Assembly: GCA_965279005.1 (NCBI GenBank)
Contig: CBDIHK010000030.1
Coordinates: 62,001 to 126,000, forward strand
Direction: 5' to 3'
From: Planctobacterium sp965279005
Lineage (GTDB): Bacteria > Pseudomonadota > Gammaproteobacteria > Enterobacterales > Alteromonadaceae
Length of the DNA: 64,000 bases
A program made the position numbers and the translations under genes. Below, piece after piece: positions 16,869 through 25,948 of this stretch. Under the pieces are notes generated by a model that saw only the letters and a list, made by a program, of their open reading frames with translations, was not told the origin of the DNA and searched no databases. The stretch's first letter is position 1. Each line of letters starts with the position of its first letter.

Positions 16869-19276
16869 TAGTGTTCCTCCTGCATTCTGTATCGCTGCAT
16901 GATTGGGGTAGGTTTTAGCACCCTTTTCACTAGCGCAAAATAGATATCGCCGCCGGATTTGTGGCTAATACGGATGTTGTGCCCAGTGTTGGCAATATCG
17001 CCTTTAAGGGTGATTGATATTGATTGGCGTGAACGTATCGTGCGCTTGCCCGCCAACTGGTAACCGGTCAACAGGTCATTGGGTTGGATTTGGTATTGAT
17101 GCTTAGCGATGGTGTACTGGTCAGTTACCACGGGATCCCTTTGCAAGCCTTCCAATGCCAGTTCTAACTCAACCGGTTTGTTGTTTGTGGTGTACACCAC
17201 CATCGACAAGATTTCACTTTCCGACTGTTTCTGGTTTCCCAGCAATACTGATTCCCCTGCTTGCAACAATGCCGCCCTGCGCAGTTGCCATTGGGTTATT
17301 TCCCGCGGCACATTGCTACGCCACCACTCCACGCCAGGGGTATTGATACTGAGCTGGCCATTAAGCCCTGTTCCCGTTACCGATTGGTCAACGATGCCCC
17401 AGCGGCCTGCAATCCAAAAGGGTGGCTGGTCTGTACCATTTATTTGCCAGTCTATTTGCATGGGTTTGTTGTCTGGTTTGCGAAAAAATAGCCTGTGGGT
17501 CTGTGGCCTGCCACCGTTGTCAACCATTGTGAGTTCTGGGAACGCCGACAATTCAGCAAAGTTTAGGCTGATGTTTTCTTCAAGCCTCGCCGCTTGCCCA
17601 GGATAGGGATTTTGCACCATCAGGTCGGTTAGGGTTAGGTTGCTAAAATCATTTAATAGCGACTGGTAGGTCTCGTCAGGATCTGGCTTGGCTTGTTCCG
17701 CCAATAAACTCCGGTGATAGTGCCTTAGTAGCCTGATGGCGCCTTTGTTGACCAGTTCTCCCCAATTGTCTGGGCGTAAGGAAAACCAGTCGGGTACACC
17801 TGAAGGATAGTCAAACCAGTCCCGCTTTTCCTCTGGCAATACCCGTATCGCGGGCATGTTGGCAAGCCGAGTATACACCGAGACTAACAGCGGCTGGTCG
17901 CTAGACAATTGGATGCGGTCAGCACCTGCAGGGATTCGGAAAAACCCCTTTTTTGCCAGCCCGAGCCAGTGATAAAACTCTTCGTGGGACAGTTGGCTAT
18001 CTTCATCGGGTAGGATTTCTGGCTGCAGGCTATGTTGTTGTATACTTTGTCCCTGCTGGAATACAGACAAGGTTAGGCTTGGCTTGTTGCCCGTTGCCAA
18101 GCCCTGCTCTGCAAACGCCCGGGCTTGCACTTGAATCGGCGTGGTTTGCATTTGGGTTTGGGTGATTGAATAGTTAAGCGCCTCTTCGGGTAGCAATAAA
18201 ACGGCAGGGGAAAAATGGTCATGCTCTTCCACGAACCCAGTTAATGCAAACAAATCTAACGAAACCGGAATCGAGGATTTGATGGTCAGTAGGCCTGGTT
18301 CCAACTGCAATTCTTGCTGGAAAGCGGAGCTGGAGAAGGTGTAAGTTCGCTTTTTTTCCCAGCTATCTTTTTTGTTAAACCAACTGGTATATAGGGTAAC
18401 GTCGCGGTCAGTAAAACTGTGGTTGCCTTCCAACCTGTAGCGCCCGGCCACTTCAATCGGGAACGACACCCGTTTGTAGGCATCTGCATGGTGTTGGTAC
18501 TGGCTGATCAAGTGCTGCTTGCGGGCAATGGCCTCACCGGGGATGCGGTATTGCAAGATGGAGAGGTAGTCGTCATTTTCGTCTCCTGCGGGAACCAGAG
18601 GTTGCCAGCGGAATTCGGCTAAGTTGGCTTTTTCCTGGTCGGTTAAGAAGGCAGTATCAAACGGATAATATTCCAACAAACTCTGCTTCTGCTTTTGGGA
18701 AAGGCGTTGCCATAAGTCGATGGCATCAACCCGGCTGCTGCGTTGCACAAATTGGTATGCCCGAATAGCGATGTCTTTGATTTGTTCACTTTTTACTGCT
18801 TGCGCAATGACTAGCCGGGTAGCGCCAGCAGGCAACTTAATATGCAGGTTCTCCATAGCACTAAGCTTTTGTTCAACTGAGCTGGTGAAGGTTTCTGGCA
18901 CTATCTGGCTATCGGCCTTTAATTCCACCAACTTTGCCGCTCGAGATTGGTGGTGGAAGCGGTTGCTGAACAATACTTCACCAGCCTTGTTGTAGACGCT
19001 AACATCCAAGTAATAGGGGTAATTTGCGGTTTTGTTATTGCCGTGGGCTAGCAGCGCGGAAGAAGAGATCCAAATGATCTGCGGTGATTGTGACAAAGTG
19101 TAGTTAAGGGTTTTTTCTGTCGGGATCAGGTAGCTTCTAGATGTCTCCACATCAACGCTTGCTGGCAGCTCTAGGGGCATTTTTTCAAGTGGTGCGGTTT
19201 TAAAAAACTGCGTAAGAAACCCGTAGCCTAAACCGAGCAGCAGGGCGATAAATAGCAATCGGATCAGGATATTCAT
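16868..19276 (-). CDS. Membrane-anchored periplasmic protein of the CapB/CapC operon, unknown family
   Basis: No family recognised. 802 aa with one N-terminal transmembrane helix (about 5-24, LLFIALLLGLGYGFLTQFF) and a long, mainly beta-rich remainder predicted to sit in the periplasm. It contains repeated modules with similar wording (for example segments on values being 'EKTLNYTLSQ' and 'EALNYSITQ'), suggesting internal duplication. Its start lies two bases past the upstream stop and its end overlaps the hydrolase start, so expression is coupled. Position between synthase membrane protein and exporter suggests a periplasmic scaffold or guide for the chain (inference). Confidence 0.7.
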   Translation of the reverse strand: MNILIRLLFIALLLGLGYGFLTQFFKTAPLEKMPLELPASVDVETSRSYLIPTEKTLNYTLSQSPQIIWISSSALLAHGNNKTANYPYYLDVSVYNKAGEVLFSNRFHHQSRAAKLVELKADSQIVPETFTSSVEQKLSAMENLHIKLPAGATRLVIAQAVKSEQIKDIAIRAYQFVQRSSRVDAIDLWQRLSQKQKQSLLEYYPFDTAFLTDQEKANLAEFRWQPLVPAGDENDDYLSILQYRIPGEAIARKQHLISQYQHHADAYKRVSFPIEVAGRYRLEGNHSFTDRDVTLYTSWFNKKDSWEKKRTYTFSSSAFQQELQLEPGLLTIKSSIPVSLDLFALTGFVEEHDHFSPAVLLLPEEALNYSITQTQMQTTPIQVQARAFAEQGLATGNKPSLTLSVFQQGQSIQQHSLQPEILPDEDSQLSHEEFYHWLGLAKKGFFRIPAGADRIQLSSDQPLLVSVYTRLANMPAIRVLPEEKRDWFDYPSGVPDWFSLRPDNWGELVNKGAIRLLRHYHRSLLAEQAKPDPDETYQSLLNDFSNLTLTDLMVQNPYPGQAARLEENISLNFAELSAFPELTMVDNGGRPQTHRLFFRKPDNKPMQIDWQINGTDQPPFWIAGRWGIVDQSVTGTGLNGQLSINTPGVEWWRSNVPREITQWQLRRAALLQAGESVLLGNQKQSESEILSMVVYTTNNKPVELELALEGLQRDPVVTDQYTIAKHQYQIQPNDLLTGYQLAGKRTIRSRQSISITLKGDIANTGHNIRISHKSGGDIYFALVKRVLKPTPIMQRYRMQEEH

Positions 19277-19278
19277 GC

Positions 19279-20001
19279 TTATTGCTTCCAGCCTTCAGGC
19301 AATAGCCACAGGTGCCTTGCTTGCACAAACTTTTCCACCGCGCCGTCGCGGTTAGCCGTTGTCACCTTGTTGTTAAGGCTATTGAGGTTTATCGCAGCCA
19401 CAGGGCTATCCGTTTCGTCTAGCAATAGGATGAATTGTTGCAAGGTGGAGCTGTCCAATAAGTAGTGCAATGACAGGCCCGGATTGGCGTTATTGGCTAG
19501 GTAGAGGTTTTGGATATTTCGGCTATGGGCGTAGTTTTGCAGTGCCTGGACTGTGGCATCCGGGATCTGCAGGCTAGTGTTGTTTTGTACTTTAAAAGTG
19601 CGAATATCGCGCCTGTGGATGGGCAGCTGCAATAGCCGCGCATGCTGCTCTTCAACCTTAATGGCTTCCGTTGCTTTGAAGCTGTCGCGTACCAGCGGGC
19701 TGATCCAAACAGTGATAAATTCATCCAGTTGCAGGAAGTTAAGGTAATCAAGCTGTTGGTTGGTGCTGACATAGTAGGGGGCAGTGACCATGTCGCCGTT
19801 GACAAAGCGGTAGCGCAAACCAAATTCATCTAAGTGCGCCAACAAACTATTTAGCCGTTGGCTTTTGGCGTATTGGTTAATGTTGCGCCATAGACTGATC
19901 ATGGCGTGTTCTTCTGGGAAAGGCCTAGACTCTTGGAATGAAAAGCCGCGCACTTGGATCGGGGTGACCTGCTCGGATTCAAATTCTTTGGTTATGGCCA
20001 T
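19279..20001 (-). CDS. Hypothetical cytoplasmic protein of the CapB/CapC operon
   Basis: No family recognised. 240 aa, no signal peptide or membrane helix, mixed alpha/beta composition with no clear catalytic motif. It overlaps the end of the double-CapC gene by 23 bases and is followed after two bases by the periplasmic protein, so it belongs to the same transcript. It probably works on the cytoplasmic side with CapC or CapB. The small cytoplasmic accessory role is a guess from position only. Confidence 0.65.
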   Translation of the reverse strand: MAITKEFESEQVTPIQVRGFSFQESRPFPEEHAMISLWRNINQYAKSQRLNSLLAHLDEFGLRYRFVNGDMVTAPYYVSTNQQLDYLNFLQLDEFITVWISPLVRDSFKATEAIKVEEQHARLLQLPIHRRDIRTFKVQNNTSLQIPDATVQALQNYAHSRNIQNLYLANNANPGLSLHYLLDSSTLQQFILLLDETDSPVAAINLNSLNNKVTTANRDGAVEKFVQARHLWLLPEGWKQ

Positions 20002-22462
20002 AAAAATGGTGTGGTACAGGGTGTTTTTTATTGCCTGGCAACGTGACGTTGCTAGTGCCGTCAGGGTTGGCCCAAGGATGGGTACCCGATAGCAGTAAAA
20101 ATCGGTTATCCAGTTGGCTAAATAGTGCCGCGCCGAATTCGAAACTGGTTTTTTCGAAAAATGGATTTGGAACCTTGATTAAGTAGTTACTGCTGGCTTG
20201 GAGATTGATAATGAGGCTGGCCCAATTGCGTCGGTATTGTCCATCTCCCCACAATGCAGCCTGCTCTTGTAAGATAAGGTAGGCATTGCCTGTCAGGGGT
20301 TGTCGCAGTAAGCGCAACTCGAAGCCTACGCTGCCCGCGAGGGCATTGAGCCGTTGCAGCTCATTTTGACCCTGTTGGCTCCAAGCCGATTGATCAAACT
20401 GTTTTAACCAGGACATAAGTGGTACCAATATGTCTTGGTGCCAGTAAAGCAGTTCGTTTTCGCTGGGGACCTGGTAGCCTTCACTACCTTTGCGGGCAAT
20501 TTGCTGTTTGCGCTCCAGCAACCAAGAGATCAGGTAGCCTTCCACATTGTCGACGCTGTCATTGGCGGCATCACCGCGATAGACTTCCACCCTGGCCAAG
20601 GCACTGCGCATTTCCTTGTGGTTAAGCGACAATTCTGCGATGCCAAATTTGTCGTGTTGCCACTGTGGGTTGTTACTGTGGTCTATCCATCTGATCTGCA
20701 ACTCGCTGATCACCGAGTTGAGCAAATCTAGGGGCAAATACTCTGGCAGCGAACGCAATACGGTCAGTTGGTTCTGCGATTCAAAATTGGCTTGGCGCAG
20801 GGTTTTGCGCTTTTCGGTTAATTTCAATTCCCCGCGCAGTTGCAACACATTGTGCTGGCTATATGCCCTGTGCAAGGTTTGGAAAAATCCGTCGTGCAAG
20901 GACGAATCAAACCGGTATTTGCCCGAACTTTGAAGTTGGTAGGACAAATCAATAAATAAGGCTTTTGCACTTTCTTGTTCGAATAAAGCAAGGCCAAGTT
21001 CAGCGGCGCCAAGCTCAGCCCTTGCGGCAGGAACCTCAAGTACCAAACCCGATGCCACATCAATTCGGATGGCGTAGAAACCCACCCCTAACTTGTGCAG
21101 CACTATGATGTTGTCTTGTGCCCACCAAATATCCATTTCCAACAAAGTGGTTAACCGGCCCAACTGGGTGAGCTGTTGTAAGTTTTCGCCAGGTGTAATG
21201 TTGATGATTGCCGACACTAGCTGCTGAAACTGTTCCCGTTGCTCCTTATCCACATCGGCAGGGCGTTGCTGGGTGAAGAAAGAAGCGGGCCTAATCTGTG
21301 CGTAGAGTGATTTGACTGGTTGCCCTGTAGTGGATATGACTTTATTTACCTGGTCTGGGCTTTCTGCACTTTGTTGAAATGATGTCAGGGTTAGCAAAAA
21401 TCCAGCGATAGTGGCCAGGCCGATCCCGACAAACGATGTAAAAACGGTGCTTGCCGCCATTTTTATGGCAATGCGCTTTTGGAATACTTTAACTGCGATG
21501 AGGGTGCTGACCACATAACCAAACCCGAAGTAGTCTGAGATTTTTGCAGTTGGTAAAAATTCGATCAGGGCGAAGCCGAGCAAGATCTTGTAGACAAAAC
21601 CGATATTAAAAAACAGCAATAGCAACCGCCCGCCTTCGAAGGTAGCGCCCCGGAATACGGGTAGGCGCATGGTCAGGAAACCCAGGAACAAAATGACCCC
21701 AGCCTCAACAAAGGTGAATAGTAATTTTTCCGGCTGGTACCATTGCAACGCCAACAAGGCTGGGATCAGTATTCCGTTGAATTCCCAGCCGAATTGCAAG
21801 TTCATGCGCGAGGCAATGAATGCGGTAGTCAGCAATATGATGTAGGCCTTTGGGCTCGACAACAGTGATGTCGCCAGATCCTCGTACATGTAGTTCAGGC
21901 CACCTATATTGAAGTTGGTCAGTGGGATAAGTAGCCACTGGATCACCGCGAAGGTTAGTCCCAAATAAAGAAAAAGCGCTTTACTGCCTTTGGCAACACC
22001 GCCCATCCACATTTGGTTAGCGATTAGGGCAACGATGATAAGGCCAAAACTCTGTAGGTTGTTCTTTAGGTCGTAGTCAGCAAACAAGTCCCCGCTATTG
22101 GCAATAGCGAGCGGTAGGATAAAAAAGTCGAGGGCTAGGCGTACCAAAACGGAAAGCAGTATCAGGGCGAAGAATCGATCCCGGCCAAACATTTCCGAAT
22201 AACCGAGTTTGACCAGCAATTTATTGGCCAATAGGTAAGCCAAACCATAAGTCAGGTAAGCCTCAACCAGCACCACAATGGCACTGATGGGCTTGACGAA
22301 AAACAAGGGCACCAAATAGCCGGGCACCACCAAGCCGGCCAAGGTTGTACCAAACCTGGCATTTAGGAACACTACAATGCAAACGCCCACCCACACGGTG
22401 GTAATAACCGAGCTTTGCAATGCCCCTGGGGGAAACAGGGTTAGCTGAAAAACATCAGGCAT
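19979..22462 (-). CDS. Tandem-duplicated CapC/PgsC-like membrane protein with C-terminal soluble domain
   Basis: Inner-membrane subunit expected to pair with CapB in polymer synthesis or export. 827 aa. Residues about 20-175 match the PgsC pattern: AGLVVPGYL (42-50), FGRDRFFALIL (about 92) and GLIIVALIANQ (140-150). Residues about 205-360 repeat it in weaker form: NGILIPALL (229-237), then GFGYVVSTLIAVKVF (about 313-327). Each unit is near the size of Bacillus PgsC (about 150 aa). A soluble region of about 460 residues with no recognised family follows. The gene overlaps the upstream receiver by 8 bases and the downstream gene by 23. The CapC assignment for the first unit is strong, for the second fair. 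Confidence 0.85.
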   Translation of the reverse strand: MPDVFQLTLFPPGALQSSVITTVWVGVCIVVFLNARFGTTLAGLVVPGYLVPLFFVKPISAIVVLVEAYLTYGLAYLLANKLLVKLGYSEMFGRDRFFALILLSVLVRLALDFFILPLAIANSGDLFADYDLKNNLQSFGLIIVALIANQMWMGGVAKGSKALFLYLGLTFAVIQWLLIPLTNFNIGGLNYMYEDLATSLLSSPKAYIILLTTAFIASRMNLQFGWEFNGILIPALLALQWYQPEKLLFTFVEAGVILFLGFLTMRLPVFRGATFEGGRLLLLFFNIGFVYKILLGFALIEFLPTAKISDYFGFGYVVSTLIAVKVFQKRIAIKMAASTVFTSFVGIGLATIAGFLLTLTSFQQSAESPDQVNKVISTTGQPVKSLYAQIRPASFFTQQRPADVDKEQREQFQQLVSAIINITPGENLQQLTQLGRLTTLLEMDIWWAQDNIIVLHKLGVGFYAIRIDVASGLVLEVPAARAELGAAELGLALFEQESAKALFIDLSYQLQSSGKYRFDSSLHDGFFQTLHRAYSQHNVLQLRGELKLTEKRKTLRQANFESQNQLTVLRSLPEYLPLDLLNSVISELQIRWIDHSNNPQWQHDKFGIAELSLNHKEMRSALARVEVYRGDAANDSVDNVEGYLISWLLERKQQIARKGSEGYQVPSENELLYWHQDILVPLMSWLKQFDQSAWSQQGQNELQRLNALAGSVGFELRLLRQPLTGNAYLILQEQAALWGDGQYRRNWASLIINLQASSNYLIKVPNPFFEKTSFEFGAALFSQLDNRFLLLSGTHPWANPDGTSNVTLPGNKKHPVPHHFYGHNQRI

Positions 22463-22826
22463 CTATCAAGGTTTGCGCTTCGATGAGCTGTTCGGGTGTC
22501 AGGGGTTTTTCCAACACGGTTTTAACAAAGGGGAAGGTCTTGATTTTGCGTATTTCCTCCACGTCATTGATACCGGTGACCACTATGGTTGGGGTTGCCA
22601 ACCCTTGGTTTTGCATCCACTCCAACAAGCCTGCGCCATCGAGTTTGGGCATAACTAGGTCAGTCACAATAAAATTGAACTCCTGGCTTTCTAGAAGGCG
22701 TTTTGCCATCACGCCATCGTCCGACACCACCACAGATAAACCTAAATCGTTCAGCCACATTTGGGTCATCATGGCTAACAAGGGTTGGTCTTCCACCAGT
22801 AGTACTGTTTTGGTTTTTTCAGTCAT
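22455..22826 (-). CDS. Single-domain response regulator (receiver only)
   Basis: 123-aa CheY-like receiver with the acidic pocket VEDQ, phospho-acceptor Asp in VTDLVMPKLDG, a Thr in VVTG and the conserved Lys in LEKPL. It has no output domain, so it should act through protein contacts. It overlaps the CHASE2 sensor gene upstream and the CapC-like gene downstream by 8 bases each, which couples its dose to the synthase. It may gate synthesis directly rather than transcription (inference). Confidence 0.92.
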   Translation of the reverse strand: MTEKTKTVLLVEDQPLLAMMTQMWLNDLGLSVVVSDDGVMAKRLLESQEFNFIVTDLVMPKLDGAGLLEWMQNQGLATPTIVVTGINDVEEIRKIKTFPFVKTVLEKPLTPEQLIEAQTLIDA

Positions 22827-25491
22827 CTAAATTGATTCCTTCGACAAGGATAGAGAGGCGGTAGCCTTTTCCAACGCGGGACTTGAAACGGCATTCCATG
22901 TTGCTGTCTTTGGCAGCTTTTAACGCGATCAATACATCGGATAACAAGGTTTGTTCGCCTAGCACGGCATTTTGTTCTGCCATGCGTTGTAGCTGCTCGT
23001 CCGGCAGGCCATAGCCATCACTATCCAGTTTTAAATAGAGGATGTCGGCGTCGTTACGGAACAGTTGTTTGCCAGTAATGCGCACTTTTTTAGGGCTTAT
23101 GGCATCATCAACCAGCAGTGCCAAAGCTGCTTTTATCAAACGGTTAAACGAGTCAGGGTTGCCCAAGCCCATGGTGGTGAATTTTGGCAACGCTACATCG
23201 ACTTGAACCTGTCGCCAACCTGGCTTGTTGTTGGGATTCTTAACTATGTAATTGAGTTGTGATTGCAGGATCTGCAGTGGTTCAAATGGAATGCCATTTT
23301 TATGCTCGCGATCAGCGACCCGGTTCATGAAATAGTGGGTGCGGCGGGTCGCGTCTGAGGCTTTTTTAAGTTCCAGGTTCAGGTATAAAGCCAATTGGTT
23401 AATAAGGGGGTCATCGGCTTTGCGCTCTATCTGGATCAGACCCATTTGCAGGGTGGACAGGTAGTTTTTAATTTTGATTAGATAGTTATCATACAAGCCT
23501 CGTTCAATTTGCAAGAAGGCCTGGATGTCTTTCAAGCTGTGGAATTCCACCATTAAACCGTGCAGGTTCAAGTGGGTATTGTGTTCTATTTCAAATTCCG
23601 CTTCGTGATGCACAGACGAAACAACCGCAATATAATCGCTGCCATTTAGATTGATAAAAAAACGTTGGACCTGGTTGCTGCGTTCCAAAGTCAATTGTCG
23701 GATCATGTTTTTTAGGTTGTCGGCGCTGGCGCTCAATACACTGGACAGAAACTCAAAAGCGGTTGTATCAATGCTGTTCAATTGTTCCGATTTAGCCATT
23801 TTGCGCATGGCAGCGTTGCTAAGGTAGAGTTGTCCAAATACGTCAAACAATATCGCTGGAGTCGACATGGCGCTAAATAGCGACAAAAAAGCATGGGAAT
23901 TGAGTAGCAGCCCATTGAGGTTGCTGCCAATAGTGTGCACCAATAAATTTTCAGCGCATCCATACTGCTGAATAGCGTTTATGTACTTTTGTTCACCTTT
24001 TGTAGTCTGTTGCTGTAGGTCCAACAACATACTGATATGCAGTCCATACAAATTGACCTGTTCTAATAGGTGCCTTTGTTTTTCCTGGTCGGCCTCGGTT
24101 GTGGATAGTGCCCAAAAACCCAGCATTTTAGTGCTTTTGTAAATTGGCATCAGGATTTCTATTTCGTTTTCTGGCTTGTCTTTAAAGAAGGGGCGGGAGC
24201 AGATGCTGGCTTGTTTGGAAAGCACAGCCTGGGCATAGGGTTCGCGCCTGATGTCACGGCGCTGTTCGTTGATGTCCTGCAAGCTGCAATTGGTTGCGGA
24301 GATTTCCATTAGCCTATGGTCTTCACCATGGATCTCCAGAAATATACACCTCTCAAGCTCTAGGGTCTGTGTGACCATGCTGGCTACGTTGTCCCAAAAT
24401 AGCCGGTCATTCGGCGTCGCTTTGTCGAAATGATTGGCTTCCCGGTTGATCAGGCCATCGAGGGCGTTAATTGATTTTAGGCGAAAACGGCGGGTAAAAT
24501 ATTCAGTGGTAAGCACTAGGGCACCACTGGCAAATAGTAGCTCTATCAAGGGCGGTACATAGCCAGTCAACTGTGCTACTGGGACTGTGAGCAATATTAC
24601 AGCTAATACAGCCACATAGATGGCTGCCCGCTTGAGTTTCGGTGCTACAGTTAGGAATAAGGCCACGAAAAGTGCGTTAGCCAAAATCACCAGCACAATA
24701 ATGGTGTGCGCTGCCAGGGGCTTAATAAAATCCTTCGCTTCAAATGCCGCAAGCGCTGACGCGTGGTATTGCAATGGGTGCCAGCCTGGTTGGTTGTGGC
24801 TATATGGCACTTTTACCGTGGCATTCAATAAATCGAGTTTGGGCATGATAAAAACATCCCTGCCAGGTACCATCTTTTCCAGAAATAGACTATCTATTAA
24901 TAGTTCATGGCTCAATACGGGGGCATTGATAGAGGTTTTGGAAAAATCGATAAATAGAGTTGTGGGCTTGTTTTGCAACAGGCCGCTATGCAGCGTTGCA
25001 ACAGGCGAAGGCAGTATTGGTAAGGTTTGGCCAGGCTCTTCGGCGCTGACACTAGAGGCCAATGGGATCGCGCGCGATAGGCCTAGGTGGTCCTTGATGC
25101 TGGTTAAATAACCTGCTGTGGGTTGCCAATGGCTTTGCTCATATTCCCGGATGAAACCATCATTGCTAAACCGGCGACTTGGAATTTTGATGGTATGCAG
25201 ATCATAGGCTTCCAGGATTTGCTTTTGCCAACCTTGAAGTTCTTCATCTTGTAATAACCAAAAGATGCGCTTTGCCTGTGCCTGCTTTAGGCTCTTGATA
25301 GATTCTGCAAATGTAGCGTCTTGTCGGGGTTGTTCGAGGAACAGGTGGCTGCTCGAAGCCGAATCGCTGGGGCTTGCAAACAGCTCTGATATTTGTTGGT
25401 TTACCTGGGTAACAAAACTGCTTAGCGCCAAGGGCAAGGTTACTATCAGGCTGAGCACGGTGACCGCTAGTAGGTATTTCCATTTGTGCAT
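22819..25491 (-). CDS. CHASE2-domain sensor protein with degenerate kinase-like C-terminus
   Basis: Predicted membrane sensor heading the operon. About 890 aa: an N-terminal transmembrane helix (about 6-28), a CHASE2-like extracytoplasmic domain (about 30-255), three more helices (about 262-332), a GAF-like region (about 365-490), a PAS-like region (about 540-650) and an ATPase-like C-terminus. The helix where the phospho-His should lie (about 670-745) shows no His-Glu/Asp motif. The N box is eroded (LIKAALALLVDDA) and the G1 box reads DSDGYGLP rather than DxGxG. It may bind ligand without autophosphorylating. I prefer the ATG at 25491, with GGGA six bases before it, over a TTG two codons earlier. 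Confidence 0.75.
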   Translation of the reverse strand: MHKWKYLLAVTVLSLIVTLPLALSSFVTQVNQQISELFASPSDSASSSHLFLEQPRQDATFAESIKSLKQAQAKRIFWLLQDEELQGWQKQILEAYDLHTIKIPSRRFSNDGFIREYEQSHWQPTAGYLTSIKDHLGLSRAIPLASSVSAEEPGQTLPILPSPVATLHSGLLQNKPTTLFIDFSKTSINAPVLSHELLIDSLFLEKMVPGRDVFIMPKLDLLNATVKVPYSHNQPGWHPLQYHASALAAFEAKDFIKPLAAHTIIVLVILANALFVALFLTVAPKLKRAAIYVAVLAVILLTVPVAQLTGYVPPLIELLFASGALVLTTEYFTRRFRLKSINALDGLINREANHFDKATPNDRLFWDNVASMVTQTLELERCIFLEIHGEDHRLMEISATNCSLQDINEQRRDIRREPYAQAVLSKQASICSRPFFKDKPENEIEILMPIYKSTKMLGFWALSTTEADQEKQRHLLEQVNLYGLHISMLLDLQQQTTKGEQKYINAIQQYGCAENLLVHTIGSNLNGLLLNSHAFLSLFSAMSTPAILFDVFGQLYLSNAAMRKMAKSEQLNSIDTTAFEFLSSVLSASADNLKNMIRQLTLERSNQVQRFFINLNGSDYIAVVSSVHHEAEFEIEHNTHLNLHGLMVEFHSLKDIQAFLQIERGLYDNYLIKIKNYLSTLQMGLIQIERKADDPLINQLALYLNLELKKASDATRRTHYFMNRVADREHKNGIPFEPLQILQSQLNYIVKNPNNKPGWRQVQVDVALPKFTTMGLGNPDSFNRLIKAALALLVDDAISPKKVRITGKQLFRNDADILYLKLDSDGYGLPDEQLQRMAEQNAVLGEQTLLSDVLIALKAAKDSNMECRFKSRVGKGYRLSILVEGINLDD

Positions 25492-25586
25492 CTTCAATCC
25501 CAGAACAGCGATACAGTTTGTTGCTATAGGGTTAGTTTTAGCATCAGAATTAAAATACTCAAATTAGACTTTAGGCTATTAGGCAG

Positions 25587-25622
25587 GCGCGGCTATCTTC
25601 AATCCTGTTAAATTAGCCGCGC
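25587..25622. repeat. 9-bp inverted repeat in the leader between the coiled-coil gene and the CapB/CapC operon
   Basis: GCGCGGCTA and its exact complement TAGCCGCGC flank an 18-base loop. There is no T run on either side, so it is not a standard terminator. It lies about 95-130 bases upstream of the sensor start, in the operon's likely leader or promoter region, and could be a regulatory hairpin or operator. A second small inverted repeat, GGGTAA-TGAG-TTACCC at 25654-25669, overlaps the stop of the coiled-coil gene. Confidence 0.4.
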
Positions 25623-25663
25623 AGCTGTATTGTGCATTGGGTAATGGTAGTTGGGGTAATGAG

Positions 25664-25948
25664 TTACCCTTTATCTTTGCCACTGCCTGCTTTATCTTTT
25701 AAATCCCTAAACTGAGACAGCAAAGATTCAATTTCCTGTTCATCACCGACAAAGTATTCTTCTTCGGCATGGCCGACTTTCTTGCTTAGTGTCACTAAAT
25801 CGTGCTCTAACTTGCTTTCAAGGTGCGCAAGCTTCTTCTCCAAGGCATGCCAATCATCTTTTAAGTCCATTTCAAGCAAATGGGCTTGCAGCGCCATTTC
25901 GTCTTTAATATGGAGGAGTTCTTTTAAGACAGATTCTAATTTACTCAT
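25664..25948 (-). CDS. Small coiled-coil protein of unknown function
   Basis: 94 aa, almost wholly alpha-helical with a heptad pattern of Leu and His (for example LEKKLAHLESKLEHDL), highly charged, with no signal peptide or membrane helix. No family recognised. It lies upstream of the CapB/CapC operon on the same strand with a 172-base gap that contains an inverted repeat, so it may be a separate unit or the first gene of a longer transcript. Likely an oligomeric cytoplasmic adaptor; function unknown. Confidence 0.65.
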   Translation of the reverse strand: MSKLESVLKELLHIKDEMALQAHLLEMDLKDDWHALEKKLAHLESKLEHDLVTLSKKVGHAEEEYFVGDEQEIESLLSQFRDLKDKAGSGKDKG

